Below, piece after piece: positions 52,826 to 62,359 of a stretch of DNA of 64,000 bases. The DNA is from JACXVD01 sp020446665 (GTDB lineage: Bacteria > Pseudomonadota > Alphaproteobacteria > Sphingomonadales > Sphingomonadaceae). The DNA lies in contig JAWKXQ010000013.1 of NCBI GenBank assembly GCA_041396905.1, positions 1 to 64,000 on the forward strand, written 5' to 3'. The notes under the pieces were generated by a model. That model made no database searches, was not told the origin of the DNA, and saw only the letters and a list, made by a program, of their open reading frames with translations. The translations under genes and the position numbers were made by a program. Position 1 is the first letter of the stretch, and each line of letters starts with the position of its first letter.

Positions 52826-54111
52826 GACACTCTCTCCTGAAGGCTGTCATCATCAAGATGTGCGGGTGGATCAAAAGTCTTGGTGGTTCTTAGCACAGGG
52901 AAGATGCGGCTCCACAGGGCCACTGTTGCGATGGCACCTACGCCCCCGGCCACAACAGCCGCTACCGGGCCGAACAGGAAGGCGAGCCCACCGGAAAAGA
53001 AATCCCCAAACTCGTTGGACGCTGAAATGGTCATTTGCGACACGGCCGAAACGCGCCCGCGCTTGTCATCGGGCGTATGCAACTGGATCAGCGACTGGCG
53101 GATATAGACCGAGAACATGTCGGCGCAGCCAACAATGAACAGCATGGCCAGCGAAAGGGGCATGGATGTGGACAGGCCAAAGATGATCGTTGCCAACCCA
53201 AACACCGCCACCGCCGCCATCATCTTGGGGCCGACATTGTTCTTCAACGGGTTGATAGAGAACCACAGGGCCGTCACCGCAGCCCCGACAGCGGGCGCCA
53301 TGGCAAGTTGTGCCAGACCAGTTTCGCCGACCTTCAATATGTCACGCGCATAGACCGGGAACAAAGCTGTCGCACCAGCCAGGAACACTGCGAACAGGTC
53401 AAGCGTGATTGACCCGAGCACCATCTTGTTCTGCCAAACATAACGCAATCCATCGATCACCTGTCCTACCGGATGACGATTGCGTGCAATTTGCGACTGC
53501 GGGACCGGGCCGATAAAACTCAGCGCCAGAATGGATACGACAAAAAGGCCGGCTGCCACACCATGCGGTAAGGCGGGGAATATCCCATAGAGATAGCCCC
53601 CCAAGGCGGGCCCGCCGATCATCCCTACCTGCCATGCAATCGAGGATAAGGCGATCGCATTGGGCAGCACAGCCTTGGGCACGAGATTTGGCGCGAGGGC
53701 CGACAGAGTAGGGCCTGTGAAAGCGCGGGCAATCCCCAGAACAACCGCCACAAGATACAGCCAGTGCAAAGTCACCGCGTCCTGCTCAGTCAGCAAGGCC
53801 AGCACGGTTGCGCAGCCAAGCTGCAGAAAGATCGTCAACCGGGCGAGGTTGCGCCGGTCGAAATGGTCTGCGGCAAGGCCCGTAAAAGGCGTGAGCAGGA
53901 AGAGCGGTACGAATTGAAGCAGGCCAATCAATGCCAGCTGCCCCGATGCTCCGGCCACGCTCATCCCGCTGTCACGCGCGATATTATAGGTCTGCCAGCC
54001 AATCACCAGCAGCATGCCATATTGCGCCAGCGTCATGGCCATCCGGGCAATGACATAGGCGCGGAAATCCGCGATGCGCAAAGGATGGGGCAAGGTCTTG
54101 TCCGTACTCAC
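52822..54111 (-). CDS. MFS transporter
   Basis: About 429 aa with 11-12 hydrophobic segments of the enterobactin-exporter-like (EntS) MFS type: PLRIADFRAYVIARMAMTLA and GLAADHFDRRNLARLTIFLQ, matching the conserved loop. The frame is open to an ATG at 54165, but that codon directly follows a terminator T-run and gives 18 unconvincing residues. A GTG at 54111 (VSTDKTLPHPLRIADF) is preferred. Substrate unknown. The stop overlaps the cysK start. Confidence 0.85.
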   Translation of the reverse strand: MSTDKTLPHPLRIADFRAYVIARMAMTLAQYGMLLVIGWQTYNIARDSGMSVAGASGQLALIGLLQFVPLFLLTPFTGLAADHFDRRNLARLTIFLQLGCATVLALLTEQDAVTLHWLYLVAVVLGIARAFTGPTLSALAPNLVPKAVLPNAIALSSIAWQVGMIGGPALGGYLYGIFPALPHGVAAGLFVVSILALSFIGPVPQSQIARNRHPVGQVIDGLRYVWQNKMVLGSITLDLFAVFLAGATALFPVYARDILKVGETGLAQLAMAPAVGAAVTALWFSINPLKNNVGPKMMAAVAVFGLATIIFGLSTSMPLSLAMLFIVGCADMFSVYIRQSLIQLHTPDDKRGRVSAVSQMTISASNEFGDFFSGGLAFLFGPVAAVVAGGVGAIATVALWSRIFPVLRTTKTFDPPAHLDDDSLQERVS

Positions 54112-54165
54112 ATCCGGGCCATGGCAGGCGCATCGCCGCTTGCCAAGCAAGCAGATGCTGGACAT

Positions 54166-54190
54166 GAAAAAGCCCGCCTTTCAGCGGGCT
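54166..54190 (-). terminator. Terminator after the PilZ gene
   Basis: AGCCCGC (54171-54177), loop CTTTCA, GCGGGCT (54184-54190). On the minus strand the stem is followed by TTTTC, a good intrinsic terminator for the PilZ gene and evidence against a start at 54165 for the MFS gene. Confidence 0.85.
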
Positions 54191-54215
54191 CTCTCAAACA
54201 GCGTTATGCCGGAAG

Positions 54216-54554
54216 TCAGCGACTGCGACGCAGCCGCGGATTTGGCTGGAGCGTATCGATCATCATCATGAAATCATCCAGGCGAATGATCCGCTCAAAC
54301 TGGAAACCGGCGCGTTCGTCACGCGTCCAGATCACATAGGCTTCGATCCGGCCAACAACCGGCGGGCGAATGATGACACGTTTGCCACGGCCCAGTTCTC
54401 CGGCATTGTCGATCATGAAACCATGCGCGGAAATATTGCAGATATGCATCTGCAAATCGCCCTGGTCATGCGTCTCCGCAATCACCGGATAATCGACCGG
54501 GTGACGCGCGGCTCGCCGCAAGTCAGTTACTGAAAGCTGTGCGCCCACTGTCAC
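54216..54554 (-). CDS. PilZ-domain protein
   Basis: 112-aa single PilZ domain. It starts RRAARHPVDYPVIAETHDQG with an RxxxR-type motif (RRAAR), then ICNISAHGFMIDNAGELGRG resembling the (D/N)xSxxG motif, so c-di-GMP binding is plausible. The C-terminus carries strands GKRVIIRPPVVGRIEAYVIW. It stands alone between tyrS and the MFS gene, followed by a clear terminator. Confidence 0.85.
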   Translation of the reverse strand: MTVGAQLSVTDLRRAARHPVDYPVIAETHDQGDLQMHICNISAHGFMIDNAGELGRGKRVIIRPPVVGRIEAYVIWTRDERAGFQFERIIRLDDFMMMIDTLQPNPRLRRSR

Positions 54555-54678
54555 AATCCAAGCCCTTCCAACTTTTGTTCGGGAGGGTCTTGGTGCACCA
54601 AAATGTCTGTTAAATGGTAAAGCCTGCTCGTCCCAATCTGGTACAAAAGCGCGCTTTTTTGCGGTTTTTAGCGGAAAA

Positions 54679-55908
54679 CTACGCAGTCAGAATGCCGTGT
54701 TTCTTCTTGCCGAGGCTCAATTTTATCGTGGCATCACCCGCCAGTTCGACCAATTGCCCGGGATCAGAAACCGTTTCACCATCAAGCTTGACGGCACTCT
54801 CCGCAATCTTCCGCTTGGCTTCCCCGTTGGATTGAGTGAAACCGATGGCCGTCAGGATGGCGTTGATCCGCATCCCCTCTGCCCCCAGCGAAAGCGTGGG
54901 CAAATCCTCACCCGCGCCGCCACCGGCAAAGGTCTCTGTGGCGGTTGCTTCTGCTGCCTTCGCTGCTGCATCGCCGCGAACCATGGCAGTGACTTCATTA
55001 GCGAGCACGATCTTGGCGGCATTGATCTCGGCGCCTTCCAGCGCTTCGAGACGGGCAATCTCATCCAGCGGCAGATCGGTGAACAGGCGCAGGAACTTGC
55101 CCACGTCGCGATCATCGGTGTTGCGCCAATATTGCCAGAAATCATAGGCGGGCAGCTGTGTCTCGTTGAGCCAGATCGCACCATCGACTGACTTGCCCAT
55201 CTTCGCGCCATCGGCCCGCGTGATTAGCGGCGCAGTGAAGCCATAGACTTCCTTGCCATCGATCCGCCGGGCCAGCTCGATCCCGTTGACGATATTGCCC
55301 CATTGATCGCTGCCACCCAGCTGCAGGCGGCAATCATAGTCTCGTGAGAGCACGAGGAAGTCATAGGCCTGCATGATCATGTAGTTGAATTCGAGAAAGC
55401 TGAGCGGCTGTTCACGATCGAGCCGTAGCTTGACCGAATCGAAGGTGAGCATGCGGTTGATGGTGAAATGCGGGCCGACATCGCGCAGCATCTCAATATA
55501 GCCAAGCTTGCTCAGCCAGTCGTCGTTATTGATGAGCAGAGCCCCGGTCTCGCTATCGTCGAATCGGAGGATACGCTCGAAACTGCCCTTGATACCCGCA
55601 ATGTTGCTGGCGAGCCGTTCGTCGGTCATCAACTGCCGCGTCTCGTCGCGGCCTGATGGATCACCGACCTTGGCCGTGCCGCCACCCATGATCACGATCG
55701 GGCGATGGCCCGCCTGCTGCAGCCGCTTGAGCAGCATGATCGAGGCCAGATTGCCGATATGCAGCGAAGGCGCTGTCGGGTCGAAGCCGACATAGCCTGT
55801 AACAACCTGCTTGCTGGCCAGCGCATCCAGCGCAGCAGCATCGGTGACCTGATGGAGGTGGCCGCGCTCTTCAAGCAGGCGCAGGAGATCGGACTGGTAT
55901 GTGCTCAT
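54679..55908 (-). CDS. tyrS: Tyrosyl-tRNA synthetase
   Basis: 409-aa class I synthetase (TyrRS type alpha). HIGH-like motif PTAPSLHIGNLASIMLLKRL, tyrosine-binding FNYMIMQAYDFLVLSRDYDC and LGGSDQWGNIVNGIELARRI, KMSKS variant GAKMGKSVDG, and a C-terminal S4 domain (EAKRKIAESAVKLDGETVSD). The start MSTYQSDLLRLLEERGHLH was preferred over a longer frame from 55983. Complete and normal. Confidence 0.96.
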   Translation of the reverse strand: MSTYQSDLLRLLEERGHLHQVTDAAALDALASKQVVTGYVGFDPTAPSLHIGNLASIMLLKRLQQAGHRPIVIMGGGTAKVGDPSGRDETRQLMTDERLASNIAGIKGSFERILRFDDSETGALLINNDDWLSKLGYIEMLRDVGPHFTINRMLTFDSVKLRLDREQPLSFLEFNYMIMQAYDFLVLSRDYDCRLQLGGSDQWGNIVNGIELARRIDGKEVYGFTAPLITRADGAKMGKSVDGAIWLNETQLPAYDFWQYWRNTDDRDVGKFLRLFTDLPLDEIARLEALEGAEINAAKIVLANEVTAMVRGDAAAKAAEATATETFAGGGAGEDLPTLSLGAEGMRINAILTAIGFTQSNGEAKRKIAESAVKLDGETVSDPGQLVELAGDATIKLSLGKKKHGILTA

Positions 55909-55988
55909 AGTGGCGCAGCGCCTAGCAGCGAATTTCGCCAAGCCCAAGTGGCTTGCGACAGAGGCGGGCTTGGGCAATAGCATCGCGC

Positions 55989-56510
55989 ATGCATTCGCTG
56001 ACCCTTCATCCCGACTGTACGCCCGGCCCGGTCCGGTCAGTGCAGGCCAATATCGAGCCCAGCCAGGGCGGTTGTACCGTCCGGTTCATCCTTCGGGGGG
56101 ATATCACCCGGCTGAAAATTCCCGGTTTCATGCCGCCGGGCAGGGCGGATGAATTATGGCAGACGACCTGCTGCGAAATGTTCTGGCAGCACGAAGGGGC
56201 CAGCGCCTATCGTGAATTCAATCTGTCCCCGTCGAGCCAATGGGCCTGTTATGATTTTACGGGTCGCAGGGAAGGGCGCAGTGGCGGGGAAGTGAGTGCC
56301 ATTGCCATTGCCCATGCGCATAATGGGGAGGAGCTTACTCTCCATGCCAGCATTGGCGCAGAACTTCTGCTGCCCGCGCGTGTGGCGCTGACCGCGGTTA
56401 TCGAGTTGAAGGACGGCATGAAACAATATTGGTCGCTGGCCTTTGGCGATGGGGAGCCGGACTTCCACGATCCGGCCTGTCGCAGCCTCAAACTGGCAGG
56501 TGCATTGTGA
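55989..56510 (+). CDS. DOMON-like domain protein
   Basis: About 173 aa from MHSLTLHPDCTPG. It shows the pattern of sphingomonad DOMON-like proteins preceding DUF1343/NamZ genes: LWQTTCCEMFWQHEGASAYR, EFNLSPSSQWACYDFTGRRE and a C-terminal YWSLAFGDGEPDFHDPACRS. The fold is expected to be an immunoglobulin-like sugar- or haem-binding sandwich; the ligand is unknown. Its stop (56508-56510) is just before the NamZ ATG, so the two are coupled. Confidence 0.82.
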   Translation: MHSLTLHPDCTPGPVRSVQANIEPSQGGCTVRFILRGDITRLKIPGFMPPGRADELWQTTCCEMFWQHEGASAYREFNLSPSSQWACYDFTGRREGRSGGEVSAIAIAHAHNGEELTLHASIGAELLLPARVALTAVIELKDGMKQYWSLAFGDGEPDFHDPACRSLKLAGAL

Positions 56511-56512
56511 CA

Positions 56513-57718
56513 ATGAAATTCGGGATCGACCGGCTGCTGAGCGAGCCGGAATTGCAGGACCGGCTGAAGGGCCGCCGCGTTGCGCTGGTCGCTCATCCGG
56601 CATCAGTTACGGCAAACCTCACGCACAGCCTTGATGCGCTGATCGCTGCCGGGATCAATATCACCAGTGCCTTTGGTCCGCAGCATGGGCTGAAAGGCGA
56701 CAAGCAGGACAATATGGTCGAGACCGAGGACGAGCTCGATCCGACCTATGGCATCCCTGTTTTCAGCCTCTACGGCACTGTCCGCCGCCCGACCGGACAG
56801 ATGATGTCCAGCGCGGATGTGTTCCTGTTCGACCTGCAGGATCTCGGTTGCCGGATCTACACCTTCGTCACCACGCTTCTCTATCTGCTGGAAGAGGCGG
56901 CGAAACATGGCAAGGAAGTGTGGGTACTAGATCGTCCGAACCCCGCCGGGCGCCCGGTAGAGGGCACACTGCTTGTGCCGGGGCATGAAAGTTTTGTCGG
57001 CGCGGCACCCATGCCCATGCGGCACGGGCTGACCATGGGCGAGATGGGGCACTGGTTCATTCGACACTTCAATCTCGATGTCGAATACCACGTTGTCGAA
57101 ATGCATTATTGGCTGACCGAGGCGGCCCCCGGTTTCGGCTGGCCGGATGATCGCATCTGGATCAATCCCAGCCCCAATGCCGCCAATCTCAACATGGCCC
57201 GCGCCTATGCCGGGACAGTGATGCTGGAAGGTGCGACGCTGAGCGAGGGGCGCGGGACCACCCGCCCGCTGGAGGTGCTGTTCGGCGCGCCCGATGTGGA
57301 TGCCCGCGCGGTCCATGCTGAGATGGCAAGGCTGGCCCCGGACTGGCTGAGTGGCTGCGCCTTGCGGGATTGCTGGTTCGAACCGACCTTCCACAAACAT
57401 CACGGCAAGCTCTGCAATGCGCTGATGATCCATGCGGAAGGACCGCACTACGACCATGATGCGTTCCGGCCCTGGCGTTTGCAGGCCCTGGCCTTCAAGG
57501 CAGTCCGCCGCCTCTATCCCGACTACCCGATCTGGCGTGGAAAGGATTTCAAATATGAGTATACCGACGATGTGCTGGCGATTGACGTGATCAATGGAGG
57601 GCCTGCCTTGCGCGAATGGGTCGATGATACCTCTTCCACGCCGCATGATCTCGACCAGCTGGCCTCTGTCGATGAAGCAGCCTGGTGCGAACAGGTCCGC
57701 GAGCTGTTGCATTATTGA
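56513..57718 (+). CDS. namZ: DUF1343/NamZ exo-beta-N-acetylmuramidase-like protein
   Basis: 401 aa. Family blocks: GRRVALVAHPASVTANLTHS, FGPQHGLKGDKQDNMVETED, LFDLQDLGCRIYTFVTTLLY, VLDRPNPAGRPVEG and the C-terminal AIDVINGGPALREWVDD. NamZ releases terminal MurNAc from peptidoglycan fragments in Bacillus and Bacteroidetes relatives. There is no clear signal peptide here, so a cytoplasmic recycling role is suggested. The start at 56513 was preferred over a GTG two codons earlier. Confidence 0.9.
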   Translation: MKFGIDRLLSEPELQDRLKGRRVALVAHPASVTANLTHSLDALIAAGINITSAFGPQHGLKGDKQDNMVETEDELDPTYGIPVFSLYGTVRRPTGQMMSSADVFLFDLQDLGCRIYTFVTTLLYLLEEAAKHGKEVWVLDRPNPAGRPVEGTLLVPGHESFVGAAPMPMRHGLTMGEMGHWFIRHFNLDVEYHVVEMHYWLTEAAPGFGWPDDRIWINPSPNAANLNMARAYAGTVMLEGATLSEGRGTTRPLEVLFGAPDVDARAVHAEMARLAPDWLSGCALRDCWFEPTFHKHHGKLCNALMIHAEGPHYDHDAFRPWRLQALAFKAVRRLYPDYPIWRGKDFKYEYTDDVLAIDVINGGPALREWVDDTSSTPHDLDQLASVDEAAWCEQVRELLHY

Positions 57719-57791
57719 GCCATGTCATTGGCGAGACGAGGAAGGCGGCCAAACGGTCGCCAAACGACGTTAAGTCTGCTTTACCCATTTC

Positions 57792-58727
57792 ATGGTAGCA
57801 CTGCCTGCCATGAACCAGATTTCGCGCATTGAAGCTGACGCCGGGCTGGAAACGGCTGTTGCCTGCAAATCATGCGGGGGGAACCAGCACCGCTTCCTCT
57901 ATCGCAAGGCAGGTTACAATCTGGTCCGTTGCGAAAGCTGTGCTCTGGCTTTCATTGCCAATCCGCCCGATAGCGATGGAATCAGCAGCCTCTATTCCAC
58001 TACGGATGGCTATCATACGGGTCTGGTCACGCCCGGAGACCGCGACTGGAAGCGGATGCAGGCCATTGCCGAACGGCATTTGCGGGTCCTGACGCGTACA
58101 ATTCCCGAGGGCAAAGGCCGCAAGCTTCTCGATATGGGCTGTTCCAGCGGTCAGTTCCTCAATCTGGCTCGCAACGCCGGATATGACGTGCAGGGGCTGG
58201 AATTGTCCCCGCATTCCAGCCAGTTTGCGCGTGATCATTTCGGTCTGTCGGTCCACACTGGCCTGCTCGATAGTGCTGGGTTCGAACCTGCAAGCTTCGA
58301 TATCATCACTCTGTTCGACGTGATCGAGCATGTCCCCGATCCCATGGCAGAATTGCAGGCGATTTACAGCTTGCTCAAGCCCGGTGGTGTCTTGCTGCAA
58401 TCCACCCCCAATATTGATGGCCTGTTCCCCAAACTGTCCTATGCAGCGTCGGACCTGTTCGACTACTGGCAGCATCCGGAGCCACCGCATCATTTGTATC
58501 AGTTTTCGGTACAGTCCTTATCTGACATGACCGCGAAGGCCGGTTTCAAGCCGGGGCGAGTGGACCAGTTTCGGATTGACCTGTCGTACAGCTTTGGCAC
58601 TATGGCAGACTGGAAATCGAGCAAGATGCTCTTCCCTTATGCCATGCTGTTCGCGCCAATATCCATCATTGGCAGCTGGATCGGAATGGGGGACTGGTTC
58701 TATTTGGCAGCGCGCAAGCCCGGCTGA
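57792..58727 (+). CDS. Class I SAM-dependent methyltransferase with zinc-ribbon N-terminus
   Basis: 311 aa (an internal Met at 57810 is an alternative start). N-terminal CKSCGGNQHRFLYRKAGYN and RCESCALAFIANPP give two CxxC pairs, as in sugar C-methyltransferase-like proteins. SAM motif KLLDMGCSSGQFLNLARNAG, then FDIITLFDVIEHVPDPMAEL and SLLKPGGVLLQSTPN. Probably acts on a sugar or lipid of the envelope; the substrate is unknown. The 3' end overlaps the convergent DUF817 gene by 28 bases. Confidence 0.88.
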   Translation: MVALPAMNQISRIEADAGLETAVACKSCGGNQHRFLYRKAGYNLVRCESCALAFIANPPDSDGISSLYSTTDGYHTGLVTPGDRDWKRMQAIAERHLRVLTRTIPEGKGRKLLDMGCSSGQFLNLARNAGYDVQGLELSPHSSQFARDHFGLSVHTGLLDSAGFEPASFDIITLFDVIEHVPDPMAELQAIYSLLKPGGVLLQSTPNIDGLFPKLSYAASDLFDYWQHPEPPHHLYQFSVQSLSDMTAKAGFKPGRVDQFRIDLSYSFGTMADWKSSKMLFPYAMLFAPISIIGSWIGMGDWFYLAARKPG

Positions 58728-59575
58728 TCGGGTCCCTTCACCTTCTGGACAAGGCCGACAAGGACAAAGCTTATCATCATAAGCAGGAACCACGCACCCA
58801 GCTTTTCCGGGCCGACGGGTTTCCAGCCGCCTTCCTGCCCGGGATAGTTCCACGCATTGGCAAAGGTCGCGATATTCTCGGCGAACCAGATGAACAGCGC
58901 GACGAGGAAGAATCCCACCAGCAACGGCATCCAGCGGTGCACACGCCAGTTCCGGAAATGCACACGGGTGCGCCAGAAAATCAGCGCCGTCGCGAGAAAC
59001 AGGCCGTAGCGTATGTCCACCGTGTAATGATGCGCGAAGAAATTCACATAGATCGCGCCCGCCAGCAACCAGGTCTGCCATTGCGGGGGATAGTGACTGA
59101 AGCGAAAATCGAAAATCCGCCAGACGCGGGCGATATAGCTGCCCACGGCAGCGTACATGAACCCGGAAAAGAGCGGAACTGCGCCGATATGCAGCAGGCT
59201 TGCCTCAGGATAGGTCCATGATCCGGCTGCCGTCTTGAACAGCTCCATCACTGTGCCGACGACGTGGAAAATCAGGATCACCGAGGCTTCGCGCAATGTT
59301 TCCAGCCTGAGCGCCAACAAGGCTAGCTGGATGCAAACCGCAGCGATGGTCAGGAAATCATAGCGATGCAACGGCGCATCTTCGGGATAAAACAGATGTG
59401 TCCCAAGCAGCAGCGCCAGCAGCAGGCCGCCGAACAGGCAGGCCCAGGCCTGCTTGAAGCCAAACAGCAGAAATTCATACAGCCATAGCCGCCAACCCGT
59501 GCCGGGATCATAGGCCTCCAGCCGCTGCCGGATCGCATGGAAGCGCGAATGGGAGAGAGGGCGGGCTGGCATCAT
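58700..59575 (-). CDS. DUF817 family membrane protein
   Basis: 291-aa polytopic protein with about seven or eight hydrophobic segments. Family-like blocks: LYEFLLFGFKQAWACLFGGL, HVVGTVMELFKTAAGSWTYP, GAVPLFSGFMYAAVGSYIAR and WFAENIATFANAWNYPGQEG. No function is known; a predicted integral membrane protein. The start at 59575 overlaps the stop of the DUF2314-like gene (ATGA), so it is coupled to it. Confidence 0.88.
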   Translation of the reverse strand: MMPARPLSHSRFHAIRQRLEAYDPGTGWRLWLYEFLLFGFKQAWACLFGGLLLALLLGTHLFYPEDAPLHRYDFLTIAAVCIQLALLALRLETLREASVILIFHVVGTVMELFKTAAGSWTYPEASLLHIGAVPLFSGFMYAAVGSYIARVWRIFDFRFSHYPPQWQTWLLAGAIYVNFFAHHYTVDIRYGLFLATALIFWRTRVHFRNWRVHRWMPLLVGFFLVALFIWFAENIATFANAWNYPGQEGGWKPVGPEKLGAWFLLMMISFVLVGLVQKVKGPDQPGLRAAK

Positions 59576-60228
59576 TCCAGCTCGATATAGCTGGAGCTGC
59601 CCGCAACCCACTGGAAGGCGCAGCCATATTCGCGATCAATCAAATGCAGCCAGCGGTCATCCCGGTTCAGAACTGCCCCGAGCGCGATAAAGAGGGGTTT
59701 GTCGTCATTCTCCGCGTCTTCATCAATGGCTTCCGGTGTGCCGCGAATACGCCAGCCGCTGTCTGGATATTTATCCCCTTCGCGCGTCATGTCCGGTTCT
59801 TCGCGATAGATATAATCCGGGTGACTGCGCCCCTCGATCACACAGGCATCGACAAAACAGCGGTCCCAATATTCGCGCATCGGCGGCAGTTCCGGGCGTG
59901 GCTTGCCTTTCACAAAGGCCGTGGAGATCGCATATTCCAGCGGAATGCGGACCCGGTCCCCGGCTTTGAAAGTCGGCATATCGACCGGATCATTATCCAG
60001 CGTACCGACCACGCAGCCATCTTCAACGGCCTCGATCAGCACCCACATGCGTTCGGCATCATGTTTGCGCTGCTCGCCCGGCTCGTAAAATATCGCCTTG
60101 ATCCCGTCACCGGGGCCAAGCGCAGCCAGTTCGTCAGGATGGGGCAAAAAGAAGGTGTAAGGCGCACCCGCCGCGACAGGGCGCGGATCGCGGACGGAAA
60201 TACCGGGGGGCAATTCGATCCCGCTCAC
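59572..60228 (-). CDS. DUF2314/DUF2185-like protein
   Basis: 218 aa. The middle part CVVGTLDNDPVDMPTFKAGD followed by RVRIPLEYAIS looks like DUF2314. The C-terminal part SGWRIRGTPEAIDEDAENDD and GAVLNRDDRWLHLIDREYG resembles DUF2185 (immunity-protein-type) domains. Function unknown. It overlaps both neighbours by 4 bases (VWA gene before, DUF817 after). Confidence 0.75.
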   Translation of the reverse strand: MSGIELPPGISVRDPRPVAAGAPYTFFLPHPDELAALGPGDGIKAIFYEPGEQRKHDAERMWVLIEAVEDGCVVGTLDNDPVDMPTFKAGDRVRIPLEYAISTAFVKGKPRPELPPMREYWDRCFVDACVIEGRSHPDYIYREEPDMTREGDKYPDSGWRIRGTPEAIDEDAENDDKPLFIALGAVLNRDDRWLHLIDREYGCAFQWVAGSSSYIELE

Positions 60229-61409
60229 GCTCCCGATTTCCGGCTCAACTCGCGCATCGCCTTGTCCAGCCCGTCCAGCGTCAGCTCATACATGCGGTCA
60301 TTGACCAGTTGCTGCATGATCCGCGTGCTTTGCGAATAGCTCCACTGCCGCTCCGGCACCGGGTTCAGCCACACGGTCGCCGGATAGGTATTCGCCACGC
60401 GCTGCATCCACACCGCGCCGGCTTCTTCGTTCATATGCTCCACGCTGCCGCCGGGATGGGTAATTTCATAGGGGCTCATCGCCGCATCGCCGACAAAGAC
60501 CACTTTGTAATCATGGCCGTATTTGTGGAGGATGTCCCAGGTCTTGGTCCGCTCTGCCCAGCGGCGGCGATTATCCTTCCACACGCCTTCATACAGGCAA
60601 TTATGGAAGTAGAAGAATTCCAAATTCTTGAATTCGCTGGTGGCCGCGCTGAAAAGCTCCTCGCACAGCTTGATGAAGGGATCCATCGACCCGCCGACAT
60701 CGAGGAACAGCAAAAGCTTCACAGCATTGCGTCGTTCCGCCCGCATGTGAATATCGAGCCAGCCTTGCTTGGCCGTGCCTTCGATGGTCGCATCCAGATC
60801 AAGCTGATCCTGCGCCCCTTCGCGCGCAAAACGGCGCAGGCGGCGCAGCGCCATCTTGATGTTGCGCGTGCCCAGTTCCTTGGTGTTGTCGAGATTTTTG
60901 AAGTCGCGCTTTTCCCAGACTTTCAGTGCGCGCTTATGCTTGCTCTCGCCGCCGATCCGCACGCCTTCGGGGTTAAAGCCGGAATTGCCATAGGGGCTGG
61001 TGCCACCCGTGCCGATCCATTTGTTTCCGCCCTGATGGCGCCCTTCCTGTTCTTCAAGCCGCTTCTTGAGCGTTTCCATGATCTCGTCCCAGTCACCCAG
61101 CGACTTGATCTCTTCCATCTCCTCAGGGGTGAGGAATTTCTCAGCAACGGCTTTCAGCCAGTCTTCGGGAATATCGACCGGGTTCTGGCCGTAGTCGGTC
61201 AGGATACCTTTGAAGACTTTCTGGAACACCTGATCGAAGCGGTCGAGCAGCCCCTCATCCTTCACGAAAGTCGCGCGGGAGAGGTAATAAAACGCCTCAG
61301 GCGTCTGCTCGATCACATCGCGATCGAGCGCCTCGATCAGCGTGAGGTGCTCCTTGAAGCTGGCGGGGATACCGGGGGCGCGGAGTTCATCGACGAAATT
61401 GAAGAACAT
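60225..61409 (-). CDS. VWA-domain (CoxE-like) protein
   Basis: 394 aa from MFFNFVDELRAPGIPASFKE. C-terminal VWA domain with MIDAS motif LFLDVGGSMDPF (DxGxS), then KVVFVGDAAMSPYEITHPGG and a final QSTRIMQQLVNDRMYELTLD. The N-terminal part includes DRDVIEQTPEAFYYLSRATF. Such proteins usually pair with MoxR AAA+ ATPases; the end of a MoxR gene is at 63785-64000 on the same strand, but a GST and a chemoreceptor gene now lie between. An upstream open frame to 62024 is antisense to GST and rejected. Confidence 0.9.
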   Translation of the reverse strand: MFFNFVDELRAPGIPASFKEHLTLIEALDRDVIEQTPEAFYYLSRATFVKDEGLLDRFDQVFQKVFKGILTDYGQNPVDIPEDWLKAVAEKFLTPEEMEEIKSLGDWDEIMETLKKRLEEQEGRHQGGNKWIGTGGTSPYGNSGFNPEGVRIGGESKHKRALKVWEKRDFKNLDNTKELGTRNIKMALRRLRRFAREGAQDQLDLDATIEGTAKQGWLDIHMRAERRNAVKLLLFLDVGGSMDPFIKLCEELFSAATSEFKNLEFFYFHNCLYEGVWKDNRRRWAERTKTWDILHKYGHDYKVVFVGDAAMSPYEITHPGGSVEHMNEEAGAVWMQRVANTYPATVWLNPVPERQWSYSQSTRIMQQLVNDRMYELTLDGLDKAMRELSRKSGA

Positions 61410-61514
61410 GCGCTGCCTCTTATCGCCGTTTGTGGAGTGATACCAGCCTCCAGACTTATAAGCATTGCTTACTGAATCCATGCTGCGGCAAAACAGCACG
61501 AGAGGATATCTGAC

Positions 61515-62265
61515 ATGCTCAAGCTCTACAGCTTCGGCCCTGCTGCCAATTCGCTGAAGCCCATGCTCACCTTGTTCGAGAAGAGGGAGCTGGACAAGGA
61601 TTTCACCGTCCATCGGCTCGACCCGACCAATTTCGAACATCATCAAGACTGGTTCAAGGCGATCAATCCGCGCGGCCAGGTGCCCGCGTTGGAAGATAAG
61701 GGCAGGTTCGTCACGGAAAGCACAGTGATCTGCGAAAATCTCGAAGATGCACATCCGACAGAAGTAGTATTGCATCCTGCCGACCATTACGACCGCGCCC
61801 AGATGCGAGTGTGGACCAAATGGGTCGATGAATATTTCTGCTGGTGCGTGTCCACCATTGGCTGGCACCGCAGGATCAAGCCGATTGTGCAGAAGCTTTC
61901 GGATGCAGAGTTCGAAGAGCATCTCAAGAAGATCCCGATCCCCGAACAGCAGGTAAAATGGTGCCGTGCGCGCGAAGGGTTTCCCACAGGACTTGCTGGA
62001 CGAGGAAATGCGCAAGATCGGCATTTCCGTGCGCCGTCTGAACGATCACCTTGCGGACCATGAATGGCTGGCAGGGGGCATGTATTCGCTGGCCGATATC
62101 TGCAACTATGCCATCGCAGGCGGGATGCAGTTCGGCTTTGCAGAGCTGGTCAACAAGGACGACGCACCGCATCTGGTGCGCTGGATCGAACAGATTGCAG
62201 AGCGTGCGGCGGTAAAGGAAATCTACGCGAAAGTGCCGCTGGAGAAGATCGGCAAGCAGGACTAG
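61515..62265 (+). pseudogene. Glutathione S-transferase family protein, frameshifted
   Basis: N-terminal thioredoxin-like part LKLYSFGPAANSLKPMLTLF and NPRGQVPALEDKGRFVTEST are in one frame. Near 61970 the frame changes: the expected continuation GFPQDLLDEEMRKIGISVRR and EWLAGGMYSLADICNYAIAG is one phase away, running to 62265. A 2-base loss in the GCGCGC tract at about 61968-61974 would explain it. Total span 751 bases, about 250 residues. Either a true pseudogene or a sequencing error at a GC repeat. Confidence 0.85.
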
Positions 62266-62359
62266 ACCGGTTCACTCCGACTTTTGGTTCACTTCCTTAA
62301 GTTGATGCTAACCATATACGGTTACGTCCCCTGACAATAATTCAGGGGACACTCCGTTC

